A stretch of DNA of 64,000 nucleotides from Plasmodium coatneyi (Eukaryota > Apicomplexa > Aconoidasida > Haemosporida > Plasmodiidae), in the NCBI RefSeq assembly GCF_001680005.1, contig NC_033569.1, forward strand, positions 992,001 through 1,056,000, given 5' to 3'. The notes beneath the pieces were generated by a model. The model searched no databases and was not told where the DNA came from. It saw nothing but the letters and a program-made list of their open reading frames with translations. This document shows positions 55,747 to 64,000 of this stretch, in pieces (the stretch's first letter is position 1; each line of letters starts with the position of its first letter). The position numbers were made by a program, and so were the translations under genes.

Positions 55747-58700
55747 TCATTTCCCCACGCTACTCATTCCCTTTATGTTGCCCTCTCCCCGCCGCACGAG
55801 GGGATACTTGGCAAAATCCCAGAAGAAGAGAAACTGCTCCAGCCCGCCGAAAATTAAGTACGTCCGCCGTTTGGTGGAACAGTAAAAAAACTTCATGCTC
55901 AGGATGCTTCCTACTTTGTTTAAGTGTTCGAAGTGGTAAAAGCTGAGGAATTGGGCGATCCGCTCGGCTTCTAGACTTGTTCCGTTCAGGGTGTTGTTTG
56001 TGGTGCCGCCCCCTTCGTTCTGGTCTTCCCCCATGCGTATCTTATACACAAGAATCTCCTTCCGCTTGGTAAAAACAGCCAAGTACGTTTCTTCCCCCAC
56101 GCAGAGAAAATCGAAAAGAACTATCTTAAACGTTTCTGCCGTATCCACCTTCGTGAACAGTAAATTTTCAGCATGAGCATCCGCATCCCCCCCTTGGGCG
56201 AACTCAGGAAAGAGGGAAAGCGCGTTCCTCAGGGAGGTAAAATAAACAGACGTGTTGGAGTGAATGAAGAGGTACCCATCGCCCAGGTAAAAGCGGACAA
56301 TGCGGTCATCTACATTTATCCTTCGCAATGAAAACGTGAAATGCTGGTCAAAGATTAGAAGCATATTTTTTTCTGAAAAAATAAAAACGTAGCATATTTT
56401 TCCATAAATCGTAGATTTGAGAAAATTCTTTTTTCCACAAAATTCGGGCATTGCCTTTTTCAAATAATCCTTTAAGTCTGTCACATGGCTAGTCAGGACG
56501 TTGTAAAGAAACAGCGTGTCTTCATTCAGCACTACCAGGTGTGTATCGTAAGGGCTGTTCTGTATAAGATGTGCCATGTGTGTGTTGATCCGGGTATTTT
56601 CGTCCTTTTTCTTATTTTTTCCTCCTCCATTTGGAGTTATTCCCCCTGTCCATTCATCTGTGAACTGATTAATCGTGAGAGGGTCCCCAACGGTGAGGTC
56701 ATCACCGCCAGGAGCAAAATCGACCACCTCCATTTGCTTCCTTGTACTAAACCAACATAAAGAAAAGACTTTCCCATTTTCTCGTATAGGCGGAACGATT
56801 ACACTTCTCCTTTGAGTATCCACCAAGGAGAAAAAACCAAACTGCAGTTTCTTGTTTACAAAAGCTACGAGTGGTAGGTATGGGTGATTTGTCATATACG
56901 TGCAGACGCTCATCCGGTCGGAGTAGAACGGCTTCGTGAGGAACACATTACCGTTTCGATCGTTGCGATTGTTGTTATTGTTGCCGGTGTCCTTGTTGTC
57001 CCCTTTCTTTTTTACCTCCAAACAGTACACATTTTCATTTCCGAGGGAAAAAATAACGTTGGTTCGAAGGCAAAGAATATGATAAACCCACACAGACAGG
57101 GTAAAAACTTTGTATACGTTTTTTTGCTTGCTTAGTTGGAACAGGCAGAGGAATTTCTCCGCGTCGTACACGTAGGCGTAGTCTTCTCCGTTCAGGATGC
57201 ACATGGATAAATAAAAGATTCTCTTACATCTGGGGTCATATTTATGGGTAATCTGTTTTTGCTTCAAATTATACCTGTGGATGATTCCCTTATCCCCGCT
57301 GGTTATGTAGAGATCGTTGTCCCTTCCGAAGCAAATGCAGGTGTGGCTCTTTTGCTGCTTGGAGTTCTGTGGGTTATTCCCACTGTGCTGAACTTGGGTT
57401 GCGCTCCCTTGGACGATGTGTTCTTTCGTGTTATCCACTTGAGTGTTGTCTACCTCTACGCGGAGCACTTCTCCCCCCCGTGATACTTCCCCAATTCTGA
57501 CGCATCTCTGCGTGGAGAAGGCAAAGTACACCTCGTCGACCCCGTTAAGACAGGCACTGAGGGAGAAAATCACCTCATCGCCCACGTTCACCACAAAAAG
57601 GGGCTCATACAAGGGGAAATTGAAAACCAAAATGCAGTCCCTATAGGATAAAAAGACGTTTACATTGCTGCTCAACACAGTGGCTAAATTGTTGTCACCT
57701 TCCGTGTTGAAGTAGGCCTTCACGTTGGTCTCGATGAGGTGTATTTTCTCCCCTCTTCTGAAGTTTTTTTTTAGTTTTACTTCCTTCTCTGGGATTAGGA
57801 AGTAAACGTTTCCTTCGCTGTCTCCATATATAAGCACGTAGAACATCCGCCGTAGGATTTTGTCCACGCGGCACTGCCCGCAGGGGGCTTCCTCTCCGTT
57901 TGGCAGATTATATTTACCTGTGGCCCCGCTGAGCGACTCCTGCAGAACCTCAAAGCAGTATCTGTTCTTGCGCCAAAGCTGCTCTCCCACCTGGTCCAGG
58001 TCCACAATCTTGATGCTCCCCTCGTATATGTCTGTCTCCATCTTACTGTAAAGACTGTTGTGCTCACTTATGTGCAAAAAGCTAAACTGCAGTGCCGTCA
58101 CTTGTATTTTTTCTCGTGTGATTAAGCGAGATTTGTTTGTTACATAGTCGAAGAGGTGTATTTCTTTCTTTTCGTTGTAGAGGAGGAGCTGTCGAGGGGC
58201 CGTGTCCAGGGCGTTCCGCATGTTGCAGCTGAGTGAGGGGGTTTCCACCCCGAATGGGGCTGACGATCCGACTTTTGCCCCTCCGTTTGGCCACTTCCCC
58301 CCTTTTGCCGCCTCATGGGTCCCTCGCTTGGTATATTGCTGCGTCTCCCCCGTTTCGTGACCCTCCTTCCCCAAAGTGGCCCAAGATATACAAAAAAAAA
58401 AAGGATTCCTCCTCGTGCCAAAGAAGGGACCCACCCCCATCACATACTCAATGTTTACATAAAAAACGCATGACACAACCTTCATGTCGCTAAACATACT
58501 TACGTTCAAGACCTCATTTTTTACCACTCTCTTTACGATGACACTGTTTTTGTGGACCCCACAGGTTAGGAAATCCACCACACTTACTCTGAATGGACAT
58601 TTCTTTCCTTCCTCCGGGTAGGGATTCCCCACTTCTGCCGTCCCCTCTTCATGGTGATCAAACGTGAAGTAGGGAATGGGGGGACAAAACTGCCCATTGA

Positions 58701-58830
58701 ACCAAAACAAGGATGGGAAATATAAAATGCTCTTCAGATCGTTTTTTTTTTTGTTCCCTTTAAAAACGAGGTCCTTCTTCTCCAGATGCAAAGCGTACCT
58801 CTGTAGGTTTCTCTCCCTTTCGTCCAGCAT
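55747..58830 (-). CDS. beta-propeller-like protein of unknown function
   Basis: This is a single exon of 1027 residues. Repeated short strands with WD40-like spacing occur (SHTCICFGRDNDLYITSGDKG, NGEDYAYVYDAEKFLCLFQL, HPYLPLVAFVNKKLQFGFFS, YLIFGGLEQFLFFWDFAKY), suggesting two or more propellers. Canonical WD dipeptides are mostly lost. Low-complexity inserts sit near 56580-56700 and 57360-57480. Proteins of this shape scaffold ribosome-biogenesis or trafficking complexes, but I cannot assign one. The start ATG (58830) lies inside the left arm of a strong inverted repeat, so a start at a later Met should also be considered. The 3' end is 58 bp from PheRS, so the two transcripts must overlap or terminate closely. 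Confidence 0.75.
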   Translation of the reverse strand: MLDERERNLQRYALHLEKKDLVFKGNKKKNDLKSILYFPSLFWFNGQFCPPIPYFTFDHHEEGTAEVGNPYPEEGKKCPFRVSVVDFLTCGVHKNSVIVKRVVKNEVLNVSMFSDMKVVSCVFYVNIEYVMGVGPFFGTRRNPFFFCISWATLGKEGHETGETQQYTKRGTHEAAKGGKWPNGGAKVGSSAPFGVETPSLSCNMRNALDTAPRQLLLYNEKKEIHLFDYVTNKSRLITREKIQVTALQFSFLHISEHNSLYSKMETDIYEGSIKIVDLDQVGEQLWRKNRYCFEVLQESLSGATGKYNLPNGEEAPCGQCRVDKILRRMFYVLIYGDSEGNVYFLIPEKEVKLKKNFRRGEKIHLIETNVKAYFNTEGDNNLATVLSSNVNVFLSYRDCILVFNFPLYEPLFVVNVGDEVIFSLSACLNGVDEVYFAFSTQRCVRIGEVSRGGEVLRVEVDNTQVDNTKEHIVQGSATQVQHSGNNPQNSKQQKSHTCICFGRDNDLYITSGDKGIIHRYNLKQKQITHKYDPRCKRIFYLSMCILNGEDYAYVYDAEKFLCLFQLSKQKNVYKVFTLSVWVYHILCLRTNVIFSLGNENVYCLEVKKKGDNKDTGNNNNNRNDRNGNVFLTKPFYSDRMSVCTYMTNHPYLPLVAFVNKKLQFGFFSLVDTQRRSVIVPPIRENGKVFSLCWFSTRKQMEVVDFAPGGDDLTVGDPLTINQFTDEWTGGITPNGGGKNKKKDENTRINTHMAHLIQNSPYDTHLVVLNEDTLFLYNVLTSHVTDLKDYLKKAMPEFCGKKNFLKSTIYGKICYVFIFSEKNMLLIFDQHFTFSLRRINVDDRIVRFYLGDGYLFIHSNTSVYFTSLRNALSLFPEFAQGGDADAHAENLLFTKVDTAETFKIVLFDFLCVGEETYLAVFTKRKEILVYKIRMGEDQNEGGGTTNNTLNGTSLEAERIAQFLSFYHFEHLNKVGSILSMKFFYCSTKRRTYLIFGGLEQFLFFWDFAKYPLVRRGEGNIKGMSSVGK

Positions 58831-58917
58831 GTTGCGGGTTCAGCGCAGATGACGTGGTAATAAATTAAGTGGGAAAAAGCGTCATGTGCGCTGAACCCAC
58901 AACATGCTGGACGAAAG
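58817..58917. repeat. 38-bp inverted repeat with 25-base loop at a start codon
   Basis: The left arm 58817-58854 and right arm 58880-58917 are reverse complements at 36 of 38 positions. The left arm includes the minus-strand ATG of the propeller-like gene; the right arm carries the mirrored plus-strand ATG at 58904. Both read MLDE. Confidence 0.92.
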
Positions 58918-60607
58918 TTGTACACTGTGTACAGAACGGCTGGGCAACATACGCATGGGGACAAAGTTTAAGAGGAAGGGAATTTATTTTTTTCTTCTTC
59001 ATCGCTTTTTCCACCTTTTTTTTTTTTTCTTCTTTTTTGTAATTTTTTCTGGGCGAGAAAATGTTCCACTTCGGCTCCCCCTTTCCCCCCCGATGGGTGC
59101 ATATTCGTTTGGCCAAACGGGTGAAGCGCAACCTACCACTAGCAGAATTGAGGGGAAGGAAGCAAAACGGGGATATTTTTTTCCCCCAAGGGGAGAGTAA
59201 AATGAAGGAGGTAGAACGGTCCAAGGAGATCTACGCACCGGCATTATTTGCGTGTACATTGGGGAAACCTACCAACGGGCGATGCAACGCATATGTGACC
59301 TATGCAGCTTGTGTGTTGCCCGCTCAGGTGCGCCACTGCAGATCACCCCCGCGAGGGAGTGAACGCACAGAGGTGGATGACCAGAACGAACAAGAAACAT
59401 TGCTGCTTCCTCTATCCCGCTATCCCCATCATTTCGTTGCCACCCGAAGGAAACAACTTTACACTCAAGGAAAAAAAAAAAAAAGTCTACCCTTTTTTGG
59501 AAAGTGTCCCCTTCTCCGTTGAAGAATTAAACGCGTTTTGACAACCTCCGCTTGTAAATTGCAATTAATCGCAGAGCATGTTAGTAGCTCTCCCACGAGA
59601 AATTATCTCCGGGCGGAAGCTAAGCTGAACGTTGGAAAAAGGAGGGGATACCTGCACAATTGCATGTATACGCAGGTGGGCCTAATTAGCAAAAAGGAAT
59701 GATCTTCCGAACGTAGCCGAGGCTAAACGTATGCAAGGAGGAAAGTAGCATAGTCACGTCTAGGCACCCGCGCGGGCAGGCACTTCTTCCCTCCTGCATG
59801 CCAATCGGCATCTTCCCAAATAGCGGTGATGATACACGGGGGTAGTGGGGTGTACACTTATACCCTCCCCTGACACAGCTCTGCTTTTTTTTTTTATTTT
59901 CGATTTTTTTAAATTTAATCAGTTTCCTTTTTTCTTTAAATTTAATTAAAAAAAAAAAAACCGCACAGGTGTTGCATGAATATACAATACAGGTGCATCA
60001 TGCATACACGTAACAACAGCACAGCCGCAAGCACGCGGGGGGGGGCACGCAAAATTAGACTGCCTCACAATTTTGTGACTTCAAAAGAATGCACACAGAG
60101 GTATATCAGGTGGGGTAATAATAAAAATAAATAAACAAATAAATAAGAATAAATAGGAATGAATAGATAAGTACACACATGGATACTTATATGCAGCTGA
60201 ATGAATAGGGGGAGGATAAGACATCACTCTCAAACTTCAAAAAAAAAAGGAAAAAATGAAAAAAAAAAGAATTTTCAAATGTCAACCTCGGCAGGGTCAT
60301 CAATCAATAAATCAACCGATCAGAGTAAGGTGTGTTTTGTGTTGTGTGTCGTCGTCTTGTGCGTCTCATATTCACAAATGGGGACTAAACAAGTTTCGAC
60401 TTTCGAATGAAAAAAAAAAAAAAATGAGGGGTGGAGAAAAATCATACCAAAGGTAACAATTATATTTTTGTTGTTACTATATGTGTGACTCGTTGGGTAC
60501 ACAATTGGGATATGCCAAAATGGCATTGGCCATTCAAATGTGGAGAGGAGTCAATCCTCTGTTCTTAATTAAAATCCGCTCCGCTGAAAAAGGGCAGGAG
60601 GGATAAA
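58831..60607. other. 1.8-kb spacer between two minus-strand genes
   Basis: It contains the right arm of the inverted repeat, T/A tracts near 59018, 59471, 59888 and 59948, and (AATA)n-like sequence at 60116-60170. A small plus-strand coding stretch ending at 59541 is possible (see findings). Otherwise nothing is supported. Confidence 0.5.
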
Positions 60608-63600
60608 TCAGAAGAAGTTAACGTAATTGTCCGAAAAACTTTGCTCGTTGTCGACACGTGAGGACTGGAAAGGGTAATTTAAAAAACCTTTATTTGCATC
60701 CTCTTCGCTCATTTTTAAATCGTAGTCAGCCACTGCGGAAGCTGCACCATCCCCTGTTTCTCTCAGTTTGTCTTCCTTGTTTACCTCGCAAAAGTTACCC
60801 TCATCATACTTTCCAAAGGTGCTGTTCATTGGGTTAGCATCCATATACAATTTAGGGGTCATGGTGTTCCGGTAAAGGGAAGAGGTCGTGTTGATCATGC
60901 CGTTGTTGCCAACTGAGTTGGTCGTGGAGTTTCCAGATGAGTTAGCCAACCCGTTCGCCGCAGAAGTGCCTATGCCATTCTCTGATGTTTCCATACCCCC
61001 ACTGCAATTATTACTCAAAGTGGCTTCTCCCAAAATAGCTGAGCTGCTATTATGCCCGCTATTTCCACTTGTGCTCAAATTTAAATGCAAGCTACTCTTA
61101 TTACCAGTGGTGGCCGTAGAAGTGGTATGAGTCAGCATTCCACCTCCGCTAGAACTACCATAATAGTTGTACAAACTTTTGGGGTTCTCTTCACAGAAGT
61201 AGTTGTTAAATCCCTCAGACAGGATCATCCCCGTGTCATCATCAACATCCACTCCGAAGGCATTTCCAACTTGATTATTCTTACTAAGACTGGAATTCGA
61301 GTTCGCAAATTCCTTTTCACGTAAATTTATTTCGTCGTTGAAGTTTTTTACCTCTGCATCTTCTGCGTCTGCCGCTTCTGCCTGCTCATCTTCCTCTCCG
61401 TTCATGCGGTAGCTGGGCTCATGGTTCACGTTCTTAAAGGGCAGCTTATCGTACGTATCGAACTTATCATACTTATCATAACTATCATACTTATCGTAGT
61501 TATCATACTTATCATACTTATCATACTTGTTGTAGCTTTCAAACTTGTCAAAGCTGTCGAATTTTTCGAAGCTTGCAAATTTGTCGAACTTTTCAAAGTC
61601 ACGAGCCTTGGCGCCCCCGCTTAGGAACTCTTCGCTCATGCAACTGCTTAACTCGTTTAACCGCTTCTCATTATTCGTGTGTCTATTATTCAGTTGGTGG
61701 AATTCTTCGTACACATTCCCACTGTTGTGGTCACTACCATTGTTCACAGATATTTGGTCGTTGTTCTTCTCGTCGAACTCCATGTCGATGTCGTTAATGA
61801 AGTCTATGTTGATCAGATTTTTAAAGTCCTCCTTCATATCATCGTTTTGGTTGCCATACTTTTGGCTAGCCAAATCGGATTCGTACTTATTACTATGGCA
61901 GTTGGCGCTGCTGCTGTCGTTACCACTTACATTGTTCGACTTCAGAGACTCTTCGCCCCCTACCCTTCCGTGAGAGAAACCCATCAGCCCGTTGCTGTTG
62001 TTCATAATGCTGTTGCTACAACTGTTGCTGCAGCTATTGTTTAGGTTGTTCTCTGAATACGCGCTTCCTCCACCAAAACTTCCCATGCCCATGTAGGAAT
62101 TTTTAAATCCACGCAAATAATTTTTCTCCTTGGTGAATGTGGCTGTGTCCAGATGTGCACTGCTGGTCGAGAAGGGGTTCAAATTGGTGGTCCCGTTTTG
62201 TGTCCCCCTAGTCGAATTATTATTACTGTTGTTGTTGCTATGCTGTGTGTTGTGAACTGTATTCACCATGATGCTGCTGCTTCCGTAATTGTGACTTCCT
62301 ATACCGTTGCTACCAATGGTGCCTCCGTTCACTCCGTGTGCACCGTTAAGGTCGTTTAATCCATTCACGTTGGCCGTACTTCCACCGCTACCATTGAAGG
62401 CGTAAAAATGGTCATTCAGTGAATTCATGTTTCCGTTGGAGTTATTCGAGAAGGATGCGTAGTGCGTCTGCTTCTTTAGGGTGTAACTTCCATTGGTGAG
62501 AAAATCCTTGTTCATGGCATGCATGCCGTTATGGCTGTTGCTATTGCTGTTGCCGAGGAACTTGGAGCTGGACAGAAAAGACCCTCCGACTACTTCTCCC
62601 CCAGAGGTGCCACCCATTCCCACGCAACTACCTTTGTTGTTCACGTTCCTGCCGCTCTTCGTAGGATACAAAATTTTCGAAGCGCTCGTGGACGTGCACA
62701 TGGTGTTGTTATGGTTAATGGGGTAACTCGGTTTTCCGCTCCCTCCTTTGTTACTGAGGCCGCCGCTGTGCATCCATCCGCTGGAGTAGTGGTTGAAGGT
62801 ATCGCTGTTGAGGGGTGTTCCTAAGTGGTTTCCTATGTGGTTTCCTGAGTGGTTTGCTAAGTGACTTCCCATGGGACTGCCATAGTGCCCACTCACGCTG
62901 CTCCCCATGCCGCCATTCCCACTTGAGAATCCACTTCCCATGTGGGTGCCTCCTAGGAAGGTTCTTCCATCATCTCTCACATTATTACCGCCATTCTTCC
63001 CCCCCATATAAACTCCGTGCTGCACGTTTCCGCTAGCTCCGCTAACCCTGTTAAGCATTCCATTGGGCATCATCAGTGCGGTGGCTGTGGTGGTGCTGCT
63101 ACTGGTGTTGTGGTGCCCCGAGAAGGGGTAAGGTGCATGAACGCCGCTGTTCATCATGCCATTTCCCGCGCCGTTCAGGTAGCTACTACTGGTGCCGATA
63201 CCCCCCATGATGCTCGTCGTGCCTGTAGAAATGCCACCTCCATAGCCACCAAAACTGCTCAGGCCTCCATAAGAAGCGGTACTCGTGGCGTTCACGCCTA
63301 GGGACATATTCCCGTTGTGAAGGTCGTCCACGTGGGATGGATTTCCACCCACGCCATGCATAACCCCTGAGTTGAACTCACCACCCATGGGTCCCATAAT
63401 GCCCTTCATCTTGGAAAAACTCTTTCCCTGATCAGCGTTCTTTTTCAAGCTAAAATGAGTACTTTCATTGTAGTGCTGCTGCGGGTCCGTTACTACCATC
63501 CCTATAGCACCTGCTGCAGTGGGAACACCCGCCACAGAAGCGGCCGCAGAAGTAGCAGCTGTAGTCCCCCCACTGTTATTGTGTACCATGATATGCTTGT

Positions 63601-64000
63601 TAAACGCATCGTAGTGCAGGTTGACTTTTTCCATCTTGGAAGTGGTGCTATTTCCATCCTCACACAGATTATAATTGTCCTTAAATAGAAACAAGTCTTG
63701 ATAATTTTTGCTAATCTTTTTGATCTTTTTAAACTCCGACGCAGAGGATCTAGGAACAGCTCTCTCAATTCGAAGGTCCCTCACGGAAATGCTGCTTCTC
63801 AGGGGGATGTTGAAAAAATTAAACATGTCCTCCTTCCACTTATCAGGGGTGTTTTTGTAAGCCCTTAAAAATTTGTTCATGCAAGCTAGCGTTCTAAACT
63901 TTATTTTAATATGAGATCCTTTAGGGGGGTGAAAATATATATTATCTATCTCTTCATATCCCATTAGCTTAAGAATGTAGAGCATTTGCTCCTTTGCTTC
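60608..64000 (-). CDS. Asn/Gly/Ser-rich protein, 5' end beyond the window
   Basis: The frame is open from the stop codon at 60608 to the right edge (five codons upstream of the first Met at 63985), so the start is probably outside. The first 110 visible residues are ordered and basic (GYEEIDNIYFHPPKGSHIKI, KFRTLACMNKFLRAYKNTPD); the KIKFRTLACMNKFLRAY stretch could be part of an RNA-binding fold, though I see no RNP motifs. The next 900 residues are Asn-, Gly- and Ser-rich with NHxGNH and [FY]DK repeats. An acidic block (DDMKEDFKNLINIDFINDID) and a conserved-looking C-terminus (NYPFQSSRVDNEQSFSDNYV) stand out. A role in RNA regulation is speculative. Confidence 0.72.
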   Translation of the reverse strand, partial: EAKEQMLYILKLMGYEEIDNIYFHPPKGSHIKIKFRTLACMNKFLRAYKNTPDKWKEDMFNFFNIPLRSSISVRDLRIERAVPRSSASEFKKIKKISKNYQDLFLFKDNYNLCEDGNSTTSKMEKVNLHYDAFNKHIMVHNNSGGTTAATSAAASVAGVPTAAGAIGMVVTDPQQHYNESTHFSLKKNADQGKSFSKMKGIMGPMGGEFNSGVMHGVGGNPSHVDDLHNGNMSLGVNATSTASYGGLSSFGGYGGGISTGTTSIMGGIGTSSSYLNGAGNGMMNSGVHAPYPFSGHHNTSSSTTTATALMMPNGMLNRVSGASGNVQHGVYMGGKNGGNNVRDDGRTFLGGTHMGSGFSSGNGGMGSSVSGHYGSPMGSHLANHSGNHIGNHLGTPLNSDTFNHYSSGWMHSGGLSNKGGSGKPSYPINHNNTMCTSTSASKILYPTKSGRNVNNKGSCVGMGGTSGGEVVGGSFLSSSKFLGNSNSNSHNGMHAMNKDFLTNGSYTLKKQTHYASFSNNSNGNMNSLNDHFYAFNGSGGSTANVNGLNDLNGAHGVNGGTIGSNGIGSHNYGSSSIMVNTVHNTQHSNNNSNNNSTRGTQNGTTNLNPFSTSSAHLDTATFTKEKNYLRGFKNSYMGMGSFGGGSAYSENNLNNSCSNSCSNSIMNNSNGLMGFSHGRVGGEESLKSNNVSGNDSSSANCHSNKYESDLASQKYGNQNDDMKEDFKNLINIDFINDIDMEFDEKNNDQISVNNGSDHNSGNVYEEFHQLNNRHTNNEKRLNELSSCMSEEFLSGGAKARDFEKFDKFASFEKFDSFDKFESYNKYDKYDKYDNYDKYDSYDKYDKFDTYDKLPFKNVNHEPSYRMNGEEDEQAEAADAEDAEVKNFNDEINLREKEFANSNSSLSKNNQVGNAFGVDVDDDTGMILSEGFNNYFCEENPKSLYNYYGSSSGGGMLTHTTSTATTGNKSSLHLNLSTSGNSGHNSSSAILGEATLSNNCSGGMETSENGIGTSAANGLANSSGNSTTNSVGNNGMINTTSSLYRNTMTPKLYMDANPMNSTFGKYDEGNFCEVNKEDKLRETGDGAASAVADYDLKMSEEDANKGFLNYPFQSSRVDNEQSFSDNYVNFF
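61440..61600 (-). repeat. [FY]DK[FY] tandem repeat
   Basis: Degenerate 9-base units encode about 16 copies of F/Y-D/E-K-F/Y-style tripeptide repeats. Phe forms dominate the N-terminal half and Tyr forms the C-terminal half. Confidence 0.9.
62811..62875 (-). repeat. 12-bp in-frame repeat (GNHx)
   Basis: Five copies of a 12-base unit encode G/A-N-H-x tetrapeptides within the Asn-rich region. Confidence 0.85.

Noticed and set aside
59061..59522. 153-codon plus-strand ORF as a stand-alone protein
   Set aside because: It shows no domain, and the better coding signal at its 3' end lies in another frame (59302-59541), so it is not called as a gene by itself.
1..64000. CRISPR array, bacterial operons, insertion sequences, integrase or attachment sites
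   Set aside because: Nothing of this type is present; the repeats are tandem minisatellites and the genes are spliced eukaryotic genes.

Overview
The window comes from a nuclear chromosome of a malaria parasite, most likely a Plasmodium of the vivax/knowlesi/cynomolgi group. The evidence is spliced genes with short introns, many A/T homopolymers of 20-31 bases in otherwise moderately GC-rich spacers, Asn/Ser/Gly-rich low-complexity inserts, and an apicoplast-type chaperonin and organellar phenylalanyl-tRNA synthetase with N-terminal signal peptides. From memory, the apicoplast CPN60, mitochondrial LPD1 and an organellar PheRS are neighbours on P. falciparum chromosome 12; the same order appears here. 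I could not check that against a database.

Layout, left to right. 1-1449 (-) is the N-terminal part of a UBR-box N-recognin-like protein that runs off the left edge. 4691-6887 (+) is a four-exon polytopic membrane protein. 7342-10623 (-) is a pentatricopeptide-repeat protein. 15276-23004 (+) is a very large low-complexity protein, probably two exons, with an apparent internal inversion. 23420-23915 (-) is a FAM32A-like spliceosomal protein interrupted by a frame shift at an A tract. 25151-27496 (+) is mitochondrial-type EF-G. 28099-30780 (+) is a nine-exon non-canonical poly(A)/poly(U) polymerase whose splice phases all close. 30980-31672 (+) is a small single-span membrane protein. 31748-about 36743 (-) is a gene of many exons with a helical-repeat C-terminus. 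37636-38664 (-) is a possible ATP10-like factor. 39378-42043 (+) is an F-box/LRR protein. 43635-44669 (+) is a CCDC130/Yju2-family splicing factor. 44926-45834 (-) is a tail-anchored cytochrome b5. 46822-48508 (-) is mitochondrial dihydrolipoamide dehydrogenase. 50422-52911 (+) is apicoplast CPN60. 53845-55688 (+) is organellar PheRS. 55747-58830 (-) is a beta-propeller-like protein. 60608-64000 (-) is an Asn/Gly/Ser-rich protein open at the right edge.

The genes form no operon; each is a monocistronic eukaryotic unit. By theme, at least five or six act in organelles (EF-G, LPD1, CPN60, PheRS, the PPR protein, perhaps the ATP10-like protein), two belong to the spliceosome (FAM32A, CCDC130), and two to ubiquitin pathways (UBR, F-box). 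Divergent pairs share spacers of 0.7-4.7 kb that are the likely bidirectional promoters.

The observations most worth a second look are: an about 250-bp segment of the 15.3-23.0 kb gene that reads like coding sequence on the wrong strand; a 38-bp, 36/38 inverted repeat around the start codon of the 1027-residue gene at 58.8 kb; a near-palindromic CCTGAAC(S)GTTCAGG motif repeatedly placed beside long A/T tracts; and the FAM32A frame break inside an A23 tract.
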